DNA from: Sulfitobacter sp. JL08
Lineage (GTDB): Bacteria; Pseudomonadota; Alphaproteobacteria; Rhodobacterales; Rhodobacteraceae
Length of the DNA stretch: 64,000 nt
Direction of reading: 5' to 3'
NCBI RefSeq assembly: GCF_003352045.1
Contig: NZ_CP025815.1
Coordinates: 1,550,001 to 1,614,000 of the forward strand
The notes under the pieces are model-generated. The model saw only the letters and a program-made list of their open reading frames with translations. It made no database searches and was not told where the DNA came from. Positions within the stretch are counted from its first letter, which is position 1, and each line of letters opens with the position of its first letter. Position numbers and translations under genes: made by a program. Below, piece after piece: positions 1 to 8,943 of the stretch.

Positions 1-1085
1 CGCTGGCCCCGATGATCGTGGAAGACAGCGACAAGATGGATCGCCGGATCGAACGCGATCCGCACGGCGTCATTCTGGTAATTGCACCGTGGAACTATCC
101 CTACATGACGGCGATGAACACCATCGTGCCGGCGCTGATCGCCGGCAACGCCGTGATGCTGAAACATGCCAGCCAGACGCTGCTGGTGGGTGAAATGATT
201 GCCGAGGCGATGCATGCTGGCGGCATTCCTGCCGATGTTTTCCAGAATGTGGTTCTTGATCATGCGGGCACGGAATCCCTGATTGCGGCGCGCTGTTTCG
301 GCTTTGTGAACTTTACCGGTTCGGTCGGTGGCGGTCGCGCGATTGAAAAGGCGGCGGCCGGCACGTTCACGTCGCTGGGGCTGGAACTGGGCGGCAAAGA
401 CCCCGCCTATGTCATGGAAGATGCCGATCTGGACTGGGCCGTTGATGTGCTTATGGACGGCGCGATGTTCAATGCGGGGCAATGCTGCTGCGGGATCGAA
501 CGGATTTACGTACATGACAGCCTTTATGACGCGTTTGTCGAAAAGGCCGTGGCGTGGGTGAAGGCCTTGAAACTGGGCAATCCCTTTGATGCCGAAACCA
601 CGCTTGGCCCGATGGCCAATGCCCGCTTTGCGGCCACCGTGCGCGATCAGGTTGCCGAAGCGGTGGCCGCCGGGGCCAAGGCGATGATTGATCCGGCGCT
701 GTTTCCCGCAGATGACGGAGGCGCGTATCTTGCGCCGCAAATCCTGACCAATGTGGATCATTCGATGCGGGTGATGATGGAGGAATCATTTGGCCCTGTC
801 GTTGGCATCATGCCGGTGAAGGACGACGCGCAAGCGCTTGAATTGATGAATGATTCGCCATACGGACTGACGGCTTCGCTGTGGACCGGCGATGTGGATC
901 GTGCCTTTGAAATCGGGCGGCAGATCGAAACCGGCACCGTGTTTCTGAACCGGGCCGATTACCTTGATCCGGCAATCTGCTGGACCGGCTGCAAGGACAC
1001 GGGGCGCGGTGGCGCGCTGTCTGTTCTGGGCTATCACGCGGTCACGCGCCCCAAATCCTATCACCTGCGAAAGGTCAAATCATGA
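1..1085 (+). CDS. NAD(P)-dependent aldehyde dehydrogenase (5' end outside window)
   Basis: Aldehyde dehydrogenase superfamily enzyme that oxidises an aldehyde to its acid in the cytoplasm. The frame is already open at the window edge, and the visible part is about 360 residues against roughly 480 for the family, so about the first 100 residues are missing. The cofactor-region motif APWNYP, the general-base Glu in LELGGKDP and the catalytic Cys in NAGQCCCG are all present; the ESFGPVVG element near the C-terminus is also typical. The stop overlaps the start of the next gene (ATGA), so an alcohol dehydrogenase and this enzyme are translationally coupled and probably run alcohol to aldehyde to acid. 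The substrate cannot be read from sequence. Confidence 0.9.
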   Translation, partial: LAPMIVEDSDKMDRRIERDPHGVILVIAPWNYPYMTAMNTIVPALIAGNAVMLKHASQTLLVGEMIAEAMHAGGIPADVFQNVVLDHAGTESLIAARCFGFVNFTGSVGGGRAIEKAAAGTFTSLGLELGGKDPAYVMEDADLDWAVDVLMDGAMFNAGQCCCGIERIYVHDSLYDAFVEKAVAWVKALKLGNPFDAETTLGPMANARFAATVRDQVAEAVAAGAKAMIDPALFPADDGGAYLAPQILTNVDHSMRVMMEESFGPVVGIMPVKDDAQALELMNDSPYGLTASLWTGDVDRAFEIGRQIETGTVFLNRADYLDPAICWTGCKDTGRGGALSVLGYHAVTRPKSYHLRKVKS

Positions 1086-2227
1086 ACCTGACTGGCAACT
1101 GGTCTTATCCGACCGCAATCAAATTCGGCGCGGGCCGTATCGGGGAACTGGGCGAAGCCTGTGCCGCCGCCGGTATCAAACGTCCGCTGCTGGTCACGGA
1201 TCGCGGGCTGGCAAGCATGGCGATCACGCAAAACGCGCTGAACCTGATGGAACAGGCGGGGCTGGGCCGCGCGATGTTTGCCGATGTCGATGCCAACCCG
1301 ACCGAGGTCAACCTGGCCGCCGGGCTTGAGGTATACAAATCCGGCAACCACGACGGCGTGATCGCCTTTGGCGGCGGGTCGGGTCTTGATCTGGGCAAGA
1401 TGGTCGCGTTCATGTCGGGCCAGACACGCCCCTTGTGGGATTATGAAGATATCGGCGATTGGTGGACCCGCGCCGACCCTGCGGGCATCGCACCGATTGT
1501 GGCCGTGCCCACCACGGCAGGCACCGGATCGGAAGTGGGCCGCGCGTCGGTCATCACAAATTCGCAGACCCACGTGAAAAAGATCATCTTTCATCCCAAA
1601 GTGTTGCCCGCTGTCGTGATCTGCGATCCGGAACTGACGGTCGGAATGCCGAAAACGATCACGGCCGGCACCGGAATGGATGCCTTTGCCCACTGTCTTG
1701 AGGCGTATTCGTCGCCGCATTATCACCCGATGTCGCAGGGCATAGCGCTGGAAGGTTTGCGGTTGGTCAACACCTACCTGCCACGTGCCTATGCCGACGG
1801 CACCGATCTTGAGGCGCGCGCGCATATGATGTCGGCGGCGATGATGGGGGCGGTGGCCTTTCAAAAGGGGCTGGGCGCGATCCATGCGCTGTCCCATCCC
1901 GTTGGCGCGGTTTTCAACACCCATCACGGCACCACGAACGCGGCTGTCATGTCGGCCTGCCTGGCCTTCAATCGGCCCGCGATCGAAGACCGCATTGCAC
2001 AGGCATCCGCCTATCTGGGCATCGACGGCGGCTTTGACGGGTTCGCGGCGCGTGTTGTGGAACTGAATGAAATGTTCAGCATTCCCAAAGGGCTGGCGGC
2101 GATGGGCGTTGATGCGTCCCGTCTGGACGAGTTGACCGATATGGCGCTGCAGGACCCCAGCGTGGGTGGCAATCCGGTTGAAATGACCAAGGATAACACC
2201 CGCGCCCTGTTCGACGCGGCGATGTAG
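1082..2227 (+). CDS. Iron-containing (group III) alcohol dehydrogenase
   Basis: Fe-ADH family oxidoreductase, 381 aa, full family length. The N-terminal half is the nucleotide-binding domain with the GGGSGLD motif near residue 97. The C-terminal metal domain shows the expected ligands D200, H204, H268 and H282, with the last two spaced 14 apart as in FucO. It overlaps the upstream aldehyde dehydrogenase by 4 nt and is followed by a strong terminator, so the pair ends its own operon, separate from the aminoethylphosphonate genes. Members of this family reduce or oxidise short alcohols, including phosphonoacetaldehyde/2-hydroxyethylphosphonate in some pathways. That role is only a guess from the neighbourhood. 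Confidence 0.88.
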   Translation: MNLTGNWSYPTAIKFGAGRIGELGEACAAAGIKRPLLVTDRGLASMAITQNALNLMEQAGLGRAMFADVDANPTEVNLAAGLEVYKSGNHDGVIAFGGGSGLDLGKMVAFMSGQTRPLWDYEDIGDWWTRADPAGIAPIVAVPTTAGTGSEVGRASVITNSQTHVKKIIFHPKVLPAVVICDPELTVGMPKTITAGTGMDAFAHCLEAYSSPHYHPMSQGIALEGLRLVNTYLPRAYADGTDLEARAHMMSAAMMGAVAFQKGLGAIHALSHPVGAVFNTHHGTTNAAVMSACLAFNRPAIEDRIAQASAYLGIDGGFDGFAARVVELNEMFSIPKGLAAMGVDASRLDELTDMALQDPSVGGNPVEMTKDNTRALFDAAM

Positions 2228-2280
2228 AACAATCGCGCCCTGCAAAGCTGTGGGGCGAATTCCGTATAAACGGGTCAATA

Positions 2281-2310
2281 CGGGCGGGTCAGACACCGCC
2301 CGTTTTTTTT
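2281..2310 (+). terminator. Rho-independent terminator after the Fe-ADH gene
   Basis: A perfect 7-bp stem (CGGGCGG / CCGCCCG) with an 8-nt loop is followed directly by eight T residues. It separates the ALDH/Fe-ADH pair from the aminoethylphosphonate transporter genes. Confidence 0.92.
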
Positions 2311-2330
2311 CACTGTTTCGCGCCATAATT

Positions 2331-2351
2331 TTCATAGGAACAGCTTATGAA
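2331..2351 (+). promoter_or_regulatory. Interrupted palindrome upstream of the AEP-binding protein gene
   Basis: TTCATA and TATGAA form a perfect 6-bp inverted repeat separated by 9 nt, about 115 bp before the start of the aepX-like gene and just after the preceding terminator. The position and the TTCAT-N11-ATGAA layout suit a LysR-type operator, and a LysR gene lies downstream in the same locus. No binding data; inference only. Confidence 0.35.
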
Positions 2352-2464
2352 GTGGTAAGAATAATCAATTTTTCTTGTGCCATGAACGTGCAACACTGCA
2401 CCGATACTGGACGCGCTGTCTGCGTCCCAAAAAGCCGCAAAAAAACCAACCAAGGAGAAGTATC

Positions 2465-3487
2465 ATGACACTGCACAAGACGCTACTGGCCTCGATTGCA
2501 GCGGGGGCGTTGTTCGCAACGACGCTGGCTGCGGAAACCGAAGTCACTGTTTACACCGCTGTCGAGGCCGAAGATCTGGCCCGCTACGCCGAAACCTTCA
2601 ACCAGTCCTACCCTGATATCAAAATCAACTGGGTGCGCGATTCCACCGGTATCATCACGGCGAAACTGCTGGCCGAACGGGACAATCCGCAAGCTGACGT
2701 GATCTGGGGGCTGGCCGCCACATCGTTGCTGCTGCTTAAATCCGAAGGCATGCTGGAACCCTATGCACCCGTCGGTGTTGAAAAACTTGATCCGAAATTT
2801 GTCGATGATGGCAACCCGCCGGCATGGGTTGGCATGGACGCCTGGGTTGCGGCGGTCTGCTTTAACACCGTCGAAGGCGAAAAGCTGGGGCTGACGCCGC
2901 CCACATCCTGGCAGGACCTGACCGATCCGCAATATGCCGGTCATGTCATCATGCCGAACCCGAATTCATCCGGCACCGGATTCCTTGACGTATCCAGCTG
3001 GCTGCAAATTTTCGGAGAAGAGGGCGGTTGGGCCTATATGGACGCGCTGCACGAAAACATCGCGCGCTACACCCATTCGGGGTCAGCACCTTGCAAACTG
3101 GCCGCATCCGGTGAAATCCCCATTGGCGTGTCCTTTGCCTTCCGGGGGGCCAAATCCAAGGCTGACGGCGCGCCGATCGAAATCATCGTGCCATCTGAAG
3201 GTGTCGGCTGGGATATGGAAGCCACGGCCATCGTGGCCGGTACGGCCAATCTGGACGCCGCCAAAGCCATCGTTGATTTTTCGGTGACCAAGGAAGCCAA
3301 CGAAATGTACAACACCGGCTACGCCGTTGTCGCCTATCCCGGTATCGCCAAACCGGTTGAACATTTCCCCGAAGGCTTGCTGGACGCGATGATCGACAAT
3401 GATTTCGAATTCGCCGCCAACAACCGCGCCGCCATTCTGGCCGAGTGGCAAAAGCGCTATGACGGAAAATCCGATCCCAAGAACTAG
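2465..3487 (+). CDS. aepX: 2-aminoethylphosphonate ABC transporter, periplasmic binding protein (AepX-like)
   Basis: Extracellular solute-binding protein of the iron/AEP-type family, 340 aa. The chosen ATG has a strong Shine-Dalgarno (AAGGAGAAG) and gives a clean Sec signal peptide ending at LAA near residue 20; an in-frame extension of 30 residues upstream lacks signal features. It starts the mature protein with ETEVTVYTAVEAEDL, the usual beginning of this family. It is followed by a hairpin with a T-run, then by ATPase and fused permease genes, and the locus contains phnWAY. AEP specificity is inferred from this context and from family resemblance to the AepXVW system. Some relatives bind ferric iron, but the phosphonate neighbours favour AEP. 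Confidence 0.82.
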   Translation: MTLHKTLLASIAAGALFATTLAAETEVTVYTAVEAEDLARYAETFNQSYPDIKINWVRDSTGIITAKLLAERDNPQADVIWGLAATSLLLLKSEGMLEPYAPVGVEKLDPKFVDDGNPPAWVGMDAWVAAVCFNTVEGEKLGLTPPTSWQDLTDPQYAGHVIMPNPNSSGTGFLDVSSWLQIFGEEGGWAYMDALHENIARYTHSGSAPCKLAASGEIPIGVSFAFRGAKSKADGAPIEIIVPSEGVGWDMEATAIVAGTANLDAAKAIVDFSVTKEANEMYNTGYAVVAYPGIAKPVEHFPEGLLDAMIDNDFEFAANNRAAILAEWQKRYDGKSDPKN

Positions 3488-3499
3488 GGGTCTTGCAGG

Positions 3500-3534
3500 C
3501 GCAGGGGCGGGTCTTATCGCCTCTGCGTCTTTTT
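3500..3534 (+). terminator. Partial terminator/attenuator hairpin between binding protein and ATPase genes
   Basis: A 10-bp stem with one G-U pair (CGCAGGGGCG / CGCCTCTGCG) is followed by TCTTTTT. Its place just after a binding-protein gene is typical for a leaky terminator that keeps the binding protein in excess over the membrane parts. Confidence 0.75.
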
Positions 3535-3597
3535 CCACGATGATTCCGTAAGGCAAAGCGCCGATCCGACCGACACCCAAGAACAAGGACAAGCCCC

Positions 3598-4725
3598 GTG
3601 CCGCAGGCCAACGCTGCCCGAACCCCTTATCTGAATATTGAAAACCTGTGGAAAGCCTTTGGCGATTTTCTTGCGCTCAAGGACATATCGCTTGAAATTG
3701 AAGACGGGGAATTCGTTTGTTTTCTGGGCCCGTCAGGCTGCGGCAAAACCACCTTACTGCGCGCGATTGCAGGGCTTGATCTGCAAACGAAAGGGCGGGT
3801 GGTGCAGGGGGGCAAGGACGTATCGAACCTGCCCCCGTCCGAGCGTGATTTCGGAATTGTTTTCCAGTCCTACGCTCTGTTCCCCAACCTGACGATTGAA
3901 AAGAACATTGCCTTCGGGCTTGAAAATACCGGCCGGAACAAGGCCGAAATCGCCAGCCGCGTGACCGAACTGCTGGATCTGGTGGGGCTGGAAGAGCAGC
4001 GCAAGAAATATCCGGCGCAACTGTCGGGCGGGCAGCAACAGCGCATCGCACTGGCCCGCGCCATTGCCACCAGTCCGGGCCTGCTGCTGCTGGATGAACC
4101 CCTGTCGGCGCTGGACGCCAAGGTGCGGGTGCATTTGCGCCATGAAATCAAAGATTTGCAGCGCAAACTTGGTGTCACAACCGTCATGGTGACACATGAT
4201 CAGGAAGAGGCGCTTTCGATGGCGGACCGGATCGTGGTGATGAAAGACGGGGTGATCGAACAGATCGGATCCCCGACCGAGATTTACCGCCATCCCGCCA
4301 CTCTGTTCGTGGCCGGATTTATCGGCGAAATGAACCAGATTTCGGCGCAGGCCGGCGCAGCCGATACAGTGACATTCGGCGGTGCGGACATGAAATGCCG
4401 CCCACACGGCTTTGACGCCGGCGCAGAAATCATCGCAGCCATCCGCCCCGAAGATATCATTCCCCACGGTTCGGATGCGAAGGCGCTGGGATCTGACGAC
4501 ATTATTGAAACACCGGAAAACGCGTTTGAGGTTCTGGTTGCGGATATGGAATTCCTCGGCTCGTTCTGGCGTTGCCGGCTGGAACACGAAAGGTTCGCGC
4601 ACGCCGAGGTTTACGCTGATTTTTCAATCAACGCCGTGCGTCGTCTGGATCTTGCCGCGGGCAAACGCATGATGATCGAACTGCCCAAAAACCGCCTGAT
4701 GGCGTTTGGCAGCGGACGGGTCTGA
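3598..4725 (+). CDS. aepV: 2-aminoethylphosphonate ABC transporter, ATP-binding protein (AepV-like)
   Basis: ABC ATPase of the Fe/AEP/spermidine (CUT-like) group, 375 aa. The start is GTG, preceded by AAGGAC at good spacing. Walker A GPSGCGKT lies near residues 44-51, followed by the Q-loop (VFQSYALFP), the signature LSGGQQQR, Walker B LLLLDEPLSALD and the switch His in VMVTHD. A C-terminal regulatory extension of about 130 residues resembles a TOBE domain. It energises import through the fused permease that starts 4 nt after its stop. Confidence 0.85.
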   Translation: MPQANAARTPYLNIENLWKAFGDFLALKDISLEIEDGEFVCFLGPSGCGKTTLLRAIAGLDLQTKGRVVQGGKDVSNLPPSERDFGIVFQSYALFPNLTIEKNIAFGLENTGRNKAEIASRVTELLDLVGLEEQRKKYPAQLSGGQQQRIALARAIATSPGLLLLDEPLSALDAKVRVHLRHEIKDLQRKLGVTTVMVTHDQEEALSMADRIVVMKDGVIEQIGSPTEIYRHPATLFVAGFIGEMNQISAQAGAADTVTFGGADMKCRPHGFDAGAEIIAAIRPEDIIPHGSDAKALGSDDIIETPENAFEVLVADMEFLGSFWRCRLEHERFAHAEVYADFSINAVRRLDLAAGKRMMIELPKNRLMAFGSGRV

Positions 4726-4729
4726 TCAG

Positions 4730-6745
4730 ATGAGCGATGTGCAAACCGCCCGGCTGCCAGCAGGCCCCCATGTGAAAGGCAAGTTGAGCCGCGACGATAT
4801 CATCATGCGCGGTGGGCTGATCGTAATTGCGCTGTACCTGATCGTCACATTGGCCTTTCCGCTTTATGCGATGATGTCGAAATCGCTTTCGACCTACACG
4901 TTCGATCTGAGTACGTTCGAATTTCAGGTCAGCGACGAAGAAGGCAAATTTTCCGTCGAACCGGTCACAGCGGCAGAACTGAACGCGCAACTGGGCGTGC
5001 TGGCCCCCGATGATCTGATCGCCGGATCGGACAGCCGGTTGGGGGTCACGCAGTTTTTCCCCGACTTCAGTTTTCGCAGCCCGGTAAAATACCGTGTACG
5101 CACCACCGCCGAAGACGGGCGGTTTCTGATCGGGTCCGATCTGGTGGACAGCACCGACTGGGTCGAACTGGACAGCAACACGTTCCGCCGCGTGCAATTG
5201 CGTCCGGCGCGGGCGCGGGGTCTGGGCAATTTCATCAACTATTTCTCGACACCCAGTCTGTCCAATTCGATCAAGAATTCGGTTGTGATCGCCACGATCA
5301 GCACCATCATCACGGTGACGCTGGCGTTCTGGTTTGCCTTTGCGCTGAACCGGACCTGTATGCGGTTCAAGGGGTTTTTCCGTCTTGTTGCAATGGCCCC
5401 CATTCTGGTGCCATCCCTGCTGCCCGGCATTGCGCTGGTCTATCTGTTCGGCAATCAGGGCATGCTGAAGGAACTGTTGTTCGGGGCCAGTATTTACGGC
5501 CCGATCGGCATCGTTATCGGATCGGTGTTTTTCACCTTTCCCCACGCGTTCCTGATCATATCGACCGCACTGGCCATATCCGATGCGCGCCTTTACGAAG
5601 CGGCCGTTTCGCTGCGGGCCACCCCGTGGCGCACGTTCTGGACGGTTACCATTCCGGGCGCGCGCTATGGTCTGGTTTCGGCGGCGTTTGTGGTGTTCAA
5701 TCTGGTGATCACCGATTTTGGCTTGCCCAAGGTGATCGGCGGACAGTTCAACGTTCTGGCGGTGGACATCTACAAACAGGTCATCGGGCAGCAGAATTTC
5801 GAAATGGGCGCGGTGGTATCGGTGGTGCTGGTGATCCCAGCGATTGTCGCCTTCAGCGTCGATCGGCTGGTGCAAAGCAAACAGGTGGCGCTGTTGTCGG
5901 CGCGCTCTGTCCCGTACCAGCCCAGCCCGAACCGGCGCGCGGACCGCCTGTTCTTGGTCTATGCTTTTGCCATTGCCCTGTTCATCCTGGGTATGCTGGG
6001 CGTTTGCCAGTTTGCCGCCCTGATCAAATTCTGGCCCTATGACCTAAGCCTGAGCCTGAACAACTATCAGTTCAACCGCATGGATGGCGGCGGCTGGGCC
6101 GCCTATTTCAATTCGATCAAACTGGGTCTGCTGACGGCGGTTATCGGCACGGCGGTGATCTTTTTTGGCGCGTATCTGGTTGAAAAGTCGAACGGATTTC
6201 GCACCGGACGGGCGGTGTTCCAGATGTTCGCGATGCTGCCCATGGCCATTCCGGGCATGGTGCTGGGTCTGGCCTATATCTTTTTCTTCAACAATCCAGC
6301 GAACCCGCTGAACGCGATTTACGGCACGATGGCCATTCTGGTCGTCTGCACGATCACGCATTTTTACACGGTGTCGCACCTTACGGCCGTCACGGCCCTG
6401 CAACAGATGGACCGGGAGTTTGAATCAGTCTCGGCCTCGTTGAAGCAGCCCACGCTGAAGCTGTTTTCGCGGGTGACGGTGCCGGTCTGCATGCCCGCGG
6501 TGCTGGATATTTCGATCTACCTGTTCGTGAACGCGATGACGACGGTTTCGGCTGTGGTGTTTCTTTATTCCCCCAAGACATCGCTGGCATCGATTGCGGT
6601 ACTGAACATGGACGACGCGGGCGATATCGCACCGGCAGCGGCGATGGGTATGATGATCTTTTACACAAATGCCGCCGCCCGCATTCTGCATATGATCGCG
6701 TCCAAGGGCATATTGCGGCGCACGCAGGCGTGGCGTACCCGTTAG
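4730..6745 (+). CDS. aepW: 2-aminoethylphosphonate ABC transporter, fused permease (AepW-like)
   Basis: Inner-membrane permease of 671 aa made of two binding-protein-dependent permease halves, as in FbpB-type iron permeases. ATG is chosen just after the ATPase stop; a longer in-frame start would overlap that gene. A first membrane segment (about residues 25-50) is followed by an exported insert of roughly 130 residues, then the first six-helix core. The second core starts near residue 405. Each half carries the cytoplasmic EAA-type loop: YEAAVSLRATPWRTFWTVTI in the first and FESVSASLKQPTLKLFSRV in the second. It forms the AEP importer with the two genes upstream. Confidence 0.83.
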   Translation: MSDVQTARLPAGPHVKGKLSRDDIIMRGGLIVIALYLIVTLAFPLYAMMSKSLSTYTFDLSTFEFQVSDEEGKFSVEPVTAAELNAQLGVLAPDDLIAGSDSRLGVTQFFPDFSFRSPVKYRVRTTAEDGRFLIGSDLVDSTDWVELDSNTFRRVQLRPARARGLGNFINYFSTPSLSNSIKNSVVIATISTIITVTLAFWFAFALNRTCMRFKGFFRLVAMAPILVPSLLPGIALVYLFGNQGMLKELLFGASIYGPIGIVIGSVFFTFPHAFLIISTALAISDARLYEAAVSLRATPWRTFWTVTIPGARYGLVSAAFVVFNLVITDFGLPKVIGGQFNVLAVDIYKQVIGQQNFEMGAVVSVVLVIPAIVAFSVDRLVQSKQVALLSARSVPYQPSPNRRADRLFLVYAFAIALFILGMLGVCQFAALIKFWPYDLSLSLNNYQFNRMDGGGWAAYFNSIKLGLLTAVIGTAVIFFGAYLVEKSNGFRTGRAVFQMFAMLPMAIPGMVLGLAYIFFFNNPANPLNAIYGTMAILVVCTITHFYTVSHLTAVTALQQMDREFESVSASLKQPTLKLFSRVTVPVCMPAVLDISIYLFVNAMTTVSAVVFLYSPKTSLASIAVLNMDDAGDIAPAAAMGMMIFYTNAAARILHMIASKGILRRTQAWRTR

Positions 6746-6751
6746 ACAGGA

Positions 6752-7615
6752 TCAGGCCCGCGCGCCCGCGAAATCCATAAAGGCGCGGATCACCTTCACC
6801 TCGCGGCGTTGCATCATATAGACCAGTGATTCCGACATGGTCACATTGATCCCCTTGATCGGGATTTGTACCAGACGGTCGTCATTGCCGAATTCGGCCA
6901 GCGATACAAATCCGACCCCCGCGCCGGATGCGACAACCTCGCGCATCGCCTCGCGGCCTTCGGCCTCGATTGCCGGGGTCAGGCGCACGCCCTGCTTTTC
7001 GGCCTCGGCCTCGATCTTCTGGCGGGTTTTCGATCCGGCTTCGCGGAAGATCAGGGGCAGCGCCGCCAGTTCTTCAAGGCTCAGGCTGGTTTTGCCTTTG
7101 GGCGCGGTGCTTTTGGCGGCAAAAGCCACGATCGGGGTGGCCCCCAGATCGTGCACCATCAGGTCGGGACCGGGCGAAAGGCTGCCCACGACGCCGATTT
7201 CGGCGTTATAGGATCGCAACGCCTCGACCACCTCTTCGGTATTGCCGGTGCGCACACTGACAAAAACGCGCGGATAGCGAGCGCGGAACCGGCTTAGGAT
7301 ATCGGTGATGTGATGCGCGGAGTCGGCGACGATGCGCAATGTGCCTTCAACCGCTGTGCGGGTTTCTGACATGTATTCTTCGATTTGCTGTTCGACATCG
7401 AAATATTGCTTGGTCAGAACAAACAGCGCGCGCCCCTCGCGGGTCAGCGATACCCGCTTGCGATCGCGCAGGAACAGCAGAACATCATAATCCTGTTCCA
7501 GTTTGCGCACCTGTTCGGACACGGCGGGCTGGCTCAGGCGCATGGCCTCGGCGGCGCGCGAAAAACCGCCATGCAGGGCGACATTGTGAAACGCTTTCAA
7601 CTGGCTTTGGCGCAT
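6752..7615 (-). CDS. LysR-type transcriptional regulator of the AEP locus
   Basis: LTTR of 287 aa. The N-terminal winged helix-turn-helix (about residues 5-60, with FSRAAEAMRLSQPAVSEQV) is followed by a periplasmic-binding-like effector domain. It is convergent with the permease gene (6-nt gap) and divergent from phnW with 123 bp between starts, the classical LTTR arrangement. It most likely controls phnW and its followers in response to AEP or a catabolite, and may also control the importer. The effector is not visible from sequence. Confidence 0.88.
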   Translation of the reverse strand: MRQSQLKAFHNVALHGGFSRAAEAMRLSQPAVSEQVRKLEQDYDVLLFLRDRKRVSLTREGRALFVLTKQYFDVEQQIEEYMSETRTAVEGTLRIVADSAHHITDILSRFRARYPRVFVSVRTGNTEEVVEALRSYNAEIGVVGSLSPGPDLMVHDLGATPIVAFAAKSTAPKGKTSLSLEELAALPLIFREAGSKTRQKIEAEAEKQGVRLTPAIEAEGREAMREVVASGAGVGFVSLAEFGNDDRLVQIPIKGINVTMSESLVYMMQRREVKVIRAFMDFAGARA

Positions 7616-7651
7616 GGTTTGCCCTCGCGACTCGGTCTATAGGCTGTGCTT

Positions 7652-7681
7652 ATGTAACAATATCTATTAGCAATTTTACAT
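7652..7681 (+). promoter_or_regulatory. Candidate LysR operator in the lysR-phnW divergent region
   Basis: ATGTAA and TTACAT form a perfect 6-bp inverted repeat 18 nt apart within the AT-rich centre of this spacer. A second short palindrome (CCCCA/TGGGG) lies at 7693-7708. LTTRs usually bind such interrupted dyads between divergent promoters. Inference from position and symmetry. Confidence 0.4.
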
Positions 7682-7738
7682 ATGGACAAGATTGCCCCAC
7701 ATGATGGGGTAACCCATCGGTATGTCCGGAGAGAGACA

Positions 7739-8926
7739 ATGACCAGTACCGCCCCGAAAATCGAAGCGCCGCGACTGGGAGAGCCCTATCTTCTGACGCC
7801 CGGCCCGCTGACCACATCTTACGCGGTGAAAGAGGCGATGCTGCGCGACTGGGGCAGTTGGGATGGCGATTTCCGCGCCATGACACAAACCATGCGCGAT
7901 GCGTTGCTGGCGATGCTGGGGCAGGGCGGCGAGGCATTCGATTGCGTGCCGATGCAGGGCAGCGGCAGTTTTTCTGTCGAGGCTATGCTGGGTTCGTTCA
8001 TTCCGCGCGACGGCAAGGTGCTGGTTCTGGCCAATGGCGCTTACGGGCTGCGCACCGCACAAACCCTGCACTATCTGGGGCGTGACCACATTGTTCTGGA
8101 CAAGGGCGATTACCTGCCGCCACGCGGGGACGAGGTGGCGCGCATTCTGGCCGATGATCCGGCAATCACCCATGTCGTTGCGATCCATTGCGAAACCAGT
8201 TCCGGCATCCTGAACCCGGTCGAGGAAATTTCCGAAGTCACCTATGCCGCAGGACGCAAATTGCTGATCGACAGCATGTCGGCCTTTGGCGCGATCCCGC
8301 TGGAGCCGTCCAAAATCCGCTATGAGGCGCTGGTCTCTTCGGCGAACAAATGTATCGAAGGCGTGCCGGGCTTTGGCTTTATCATCGCGCGCAAGACGGA
8401 ACTGGAGGCCGCCAAGGGCAACAGCCATTCGCTGAGCCTCGATGTGCATGCGCAATGGGCGCACATGAACAAGACGGGCCAGTGGCGCTTTACCCCGCCG
8501 ACCCATGTCGTGGCCGCATTTATCGAGGCGCTGCACGCGCACAAGGCCGAGGGCGGCGTAGCGGGGCGGGGCGCGCGCTATACAAGAAACCGTGATGTGC
8601 TGGTGGCTGGTATGCGCGATCTTGGGTTTGAAACCCTGCTGGCCAATCGCTGGTTGTCACCTATCATTGTCACATTCTTTTGCCCTGCCGACGAAAAATT
8701 CAAATTCGACACGTTCTACGAACTGATGAAAGACAAGGGCTTCATCATCTATCCGGGCAAGCTGACGGCGGTGGACAGTTTCCGCATCGGCTGTATCGGG
8801 CAGATGGACGAACACGTGATGCACCGCGTTGTGGATGCAGCCAAAACCTGTCTGGTCAAGATGGGTGTCACAGATGCCGCGCCGCCCGCAGCGGCGCTGA
8901 AAGAACGAGCCAAACTGGCCGCCTGA
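7739..8926 (+). CDS. phnW: 2-aminoethylphosphonate-pyruvate transaminase
   Basis: PLP enzyme (class V aminotransferase) that converts AEP plus pyruvate to phosphonoacetaldehyde plus L-alanine; 395 aa, slightly longer than typical PhnW because of an Ala/Lys-rich tail. ATG follows GGAGAGA at good spacing; an upstream in-frame ATG would extend into the promoter region. The family hallmark LLTPGPLTT is near residue 18, D178 in LLIDSM should contact the PLP pyridine nitrogen, and K204 in [13 protein letters not shown] should form the Schiff base. It opens the phnW-phnA-phnY operon. Confidence 0.95.
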   Translation: MTSTAPKIEAPRLGEPYLLTPGPLTTSYAVKEAMLRDWGSWDGDFRAMTQTMRDALLAMLGQGGEAFDCVPMQGSGSFSVEAMLGSFIPRDGKVLVLANGAYGLRTAQTLHYLGRDHIVLDKGDYLPPRGDEVARILADDPAITHVVAIHCETSSGILNPVEEISEVTYAAGRKLLIDSMSAFGAIPLEPSKIRYEALVSSANKCIEGVPGFGFIIARKTELEAAKGNSHSLSLDVHAQWAHMNKTGQWRFTPPTHVVAAFIEALHAHKAEGGVAGRGARYTRNRDVLVAGMRDLGFETLLANRWLSPIIVTFFCPADEKFKFDTFYELMKDKGFIIYPGKLTAVDSFRIGCIGQMDEHVMHRVVDAAKTCLVKMGVTDAAPPAAALKERAKLAA

Positions 8927-8943
8927 TTGAAAAAGGAAGACCT

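Noticed and set aside
1061-2335. Long minus-strand open frames opposite the Fe-ADH gene, and similar ones opposite aepV, aepW, phnA and clpX
   Set aside because: These are mirror frames of GC-rich coding DNA. They lack ribosome sites and recognisable motifs, and the sense strand holds a clear family member in every case.
2250-2464. A short plus-strand frame across the spacer before aepX
   Set aside because: It reads through the strong terminator at 2281-2310, and its composition is not protein-like.
2375-2464. A 30-residue extension of the AEP-binding protein
   Set aside because: It would bury the signal peptide behind a Cys/Lys-rich stretch; the Shine-Dalgarno lies directly before the ATG at 2465.
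8680-8943. An 88-codon N-terminal extension of phnA inside phnW
   Set aside because: It lies in another frame of the phnW gene; PhnA length and metal-ligand numbering fit the start at 8944.
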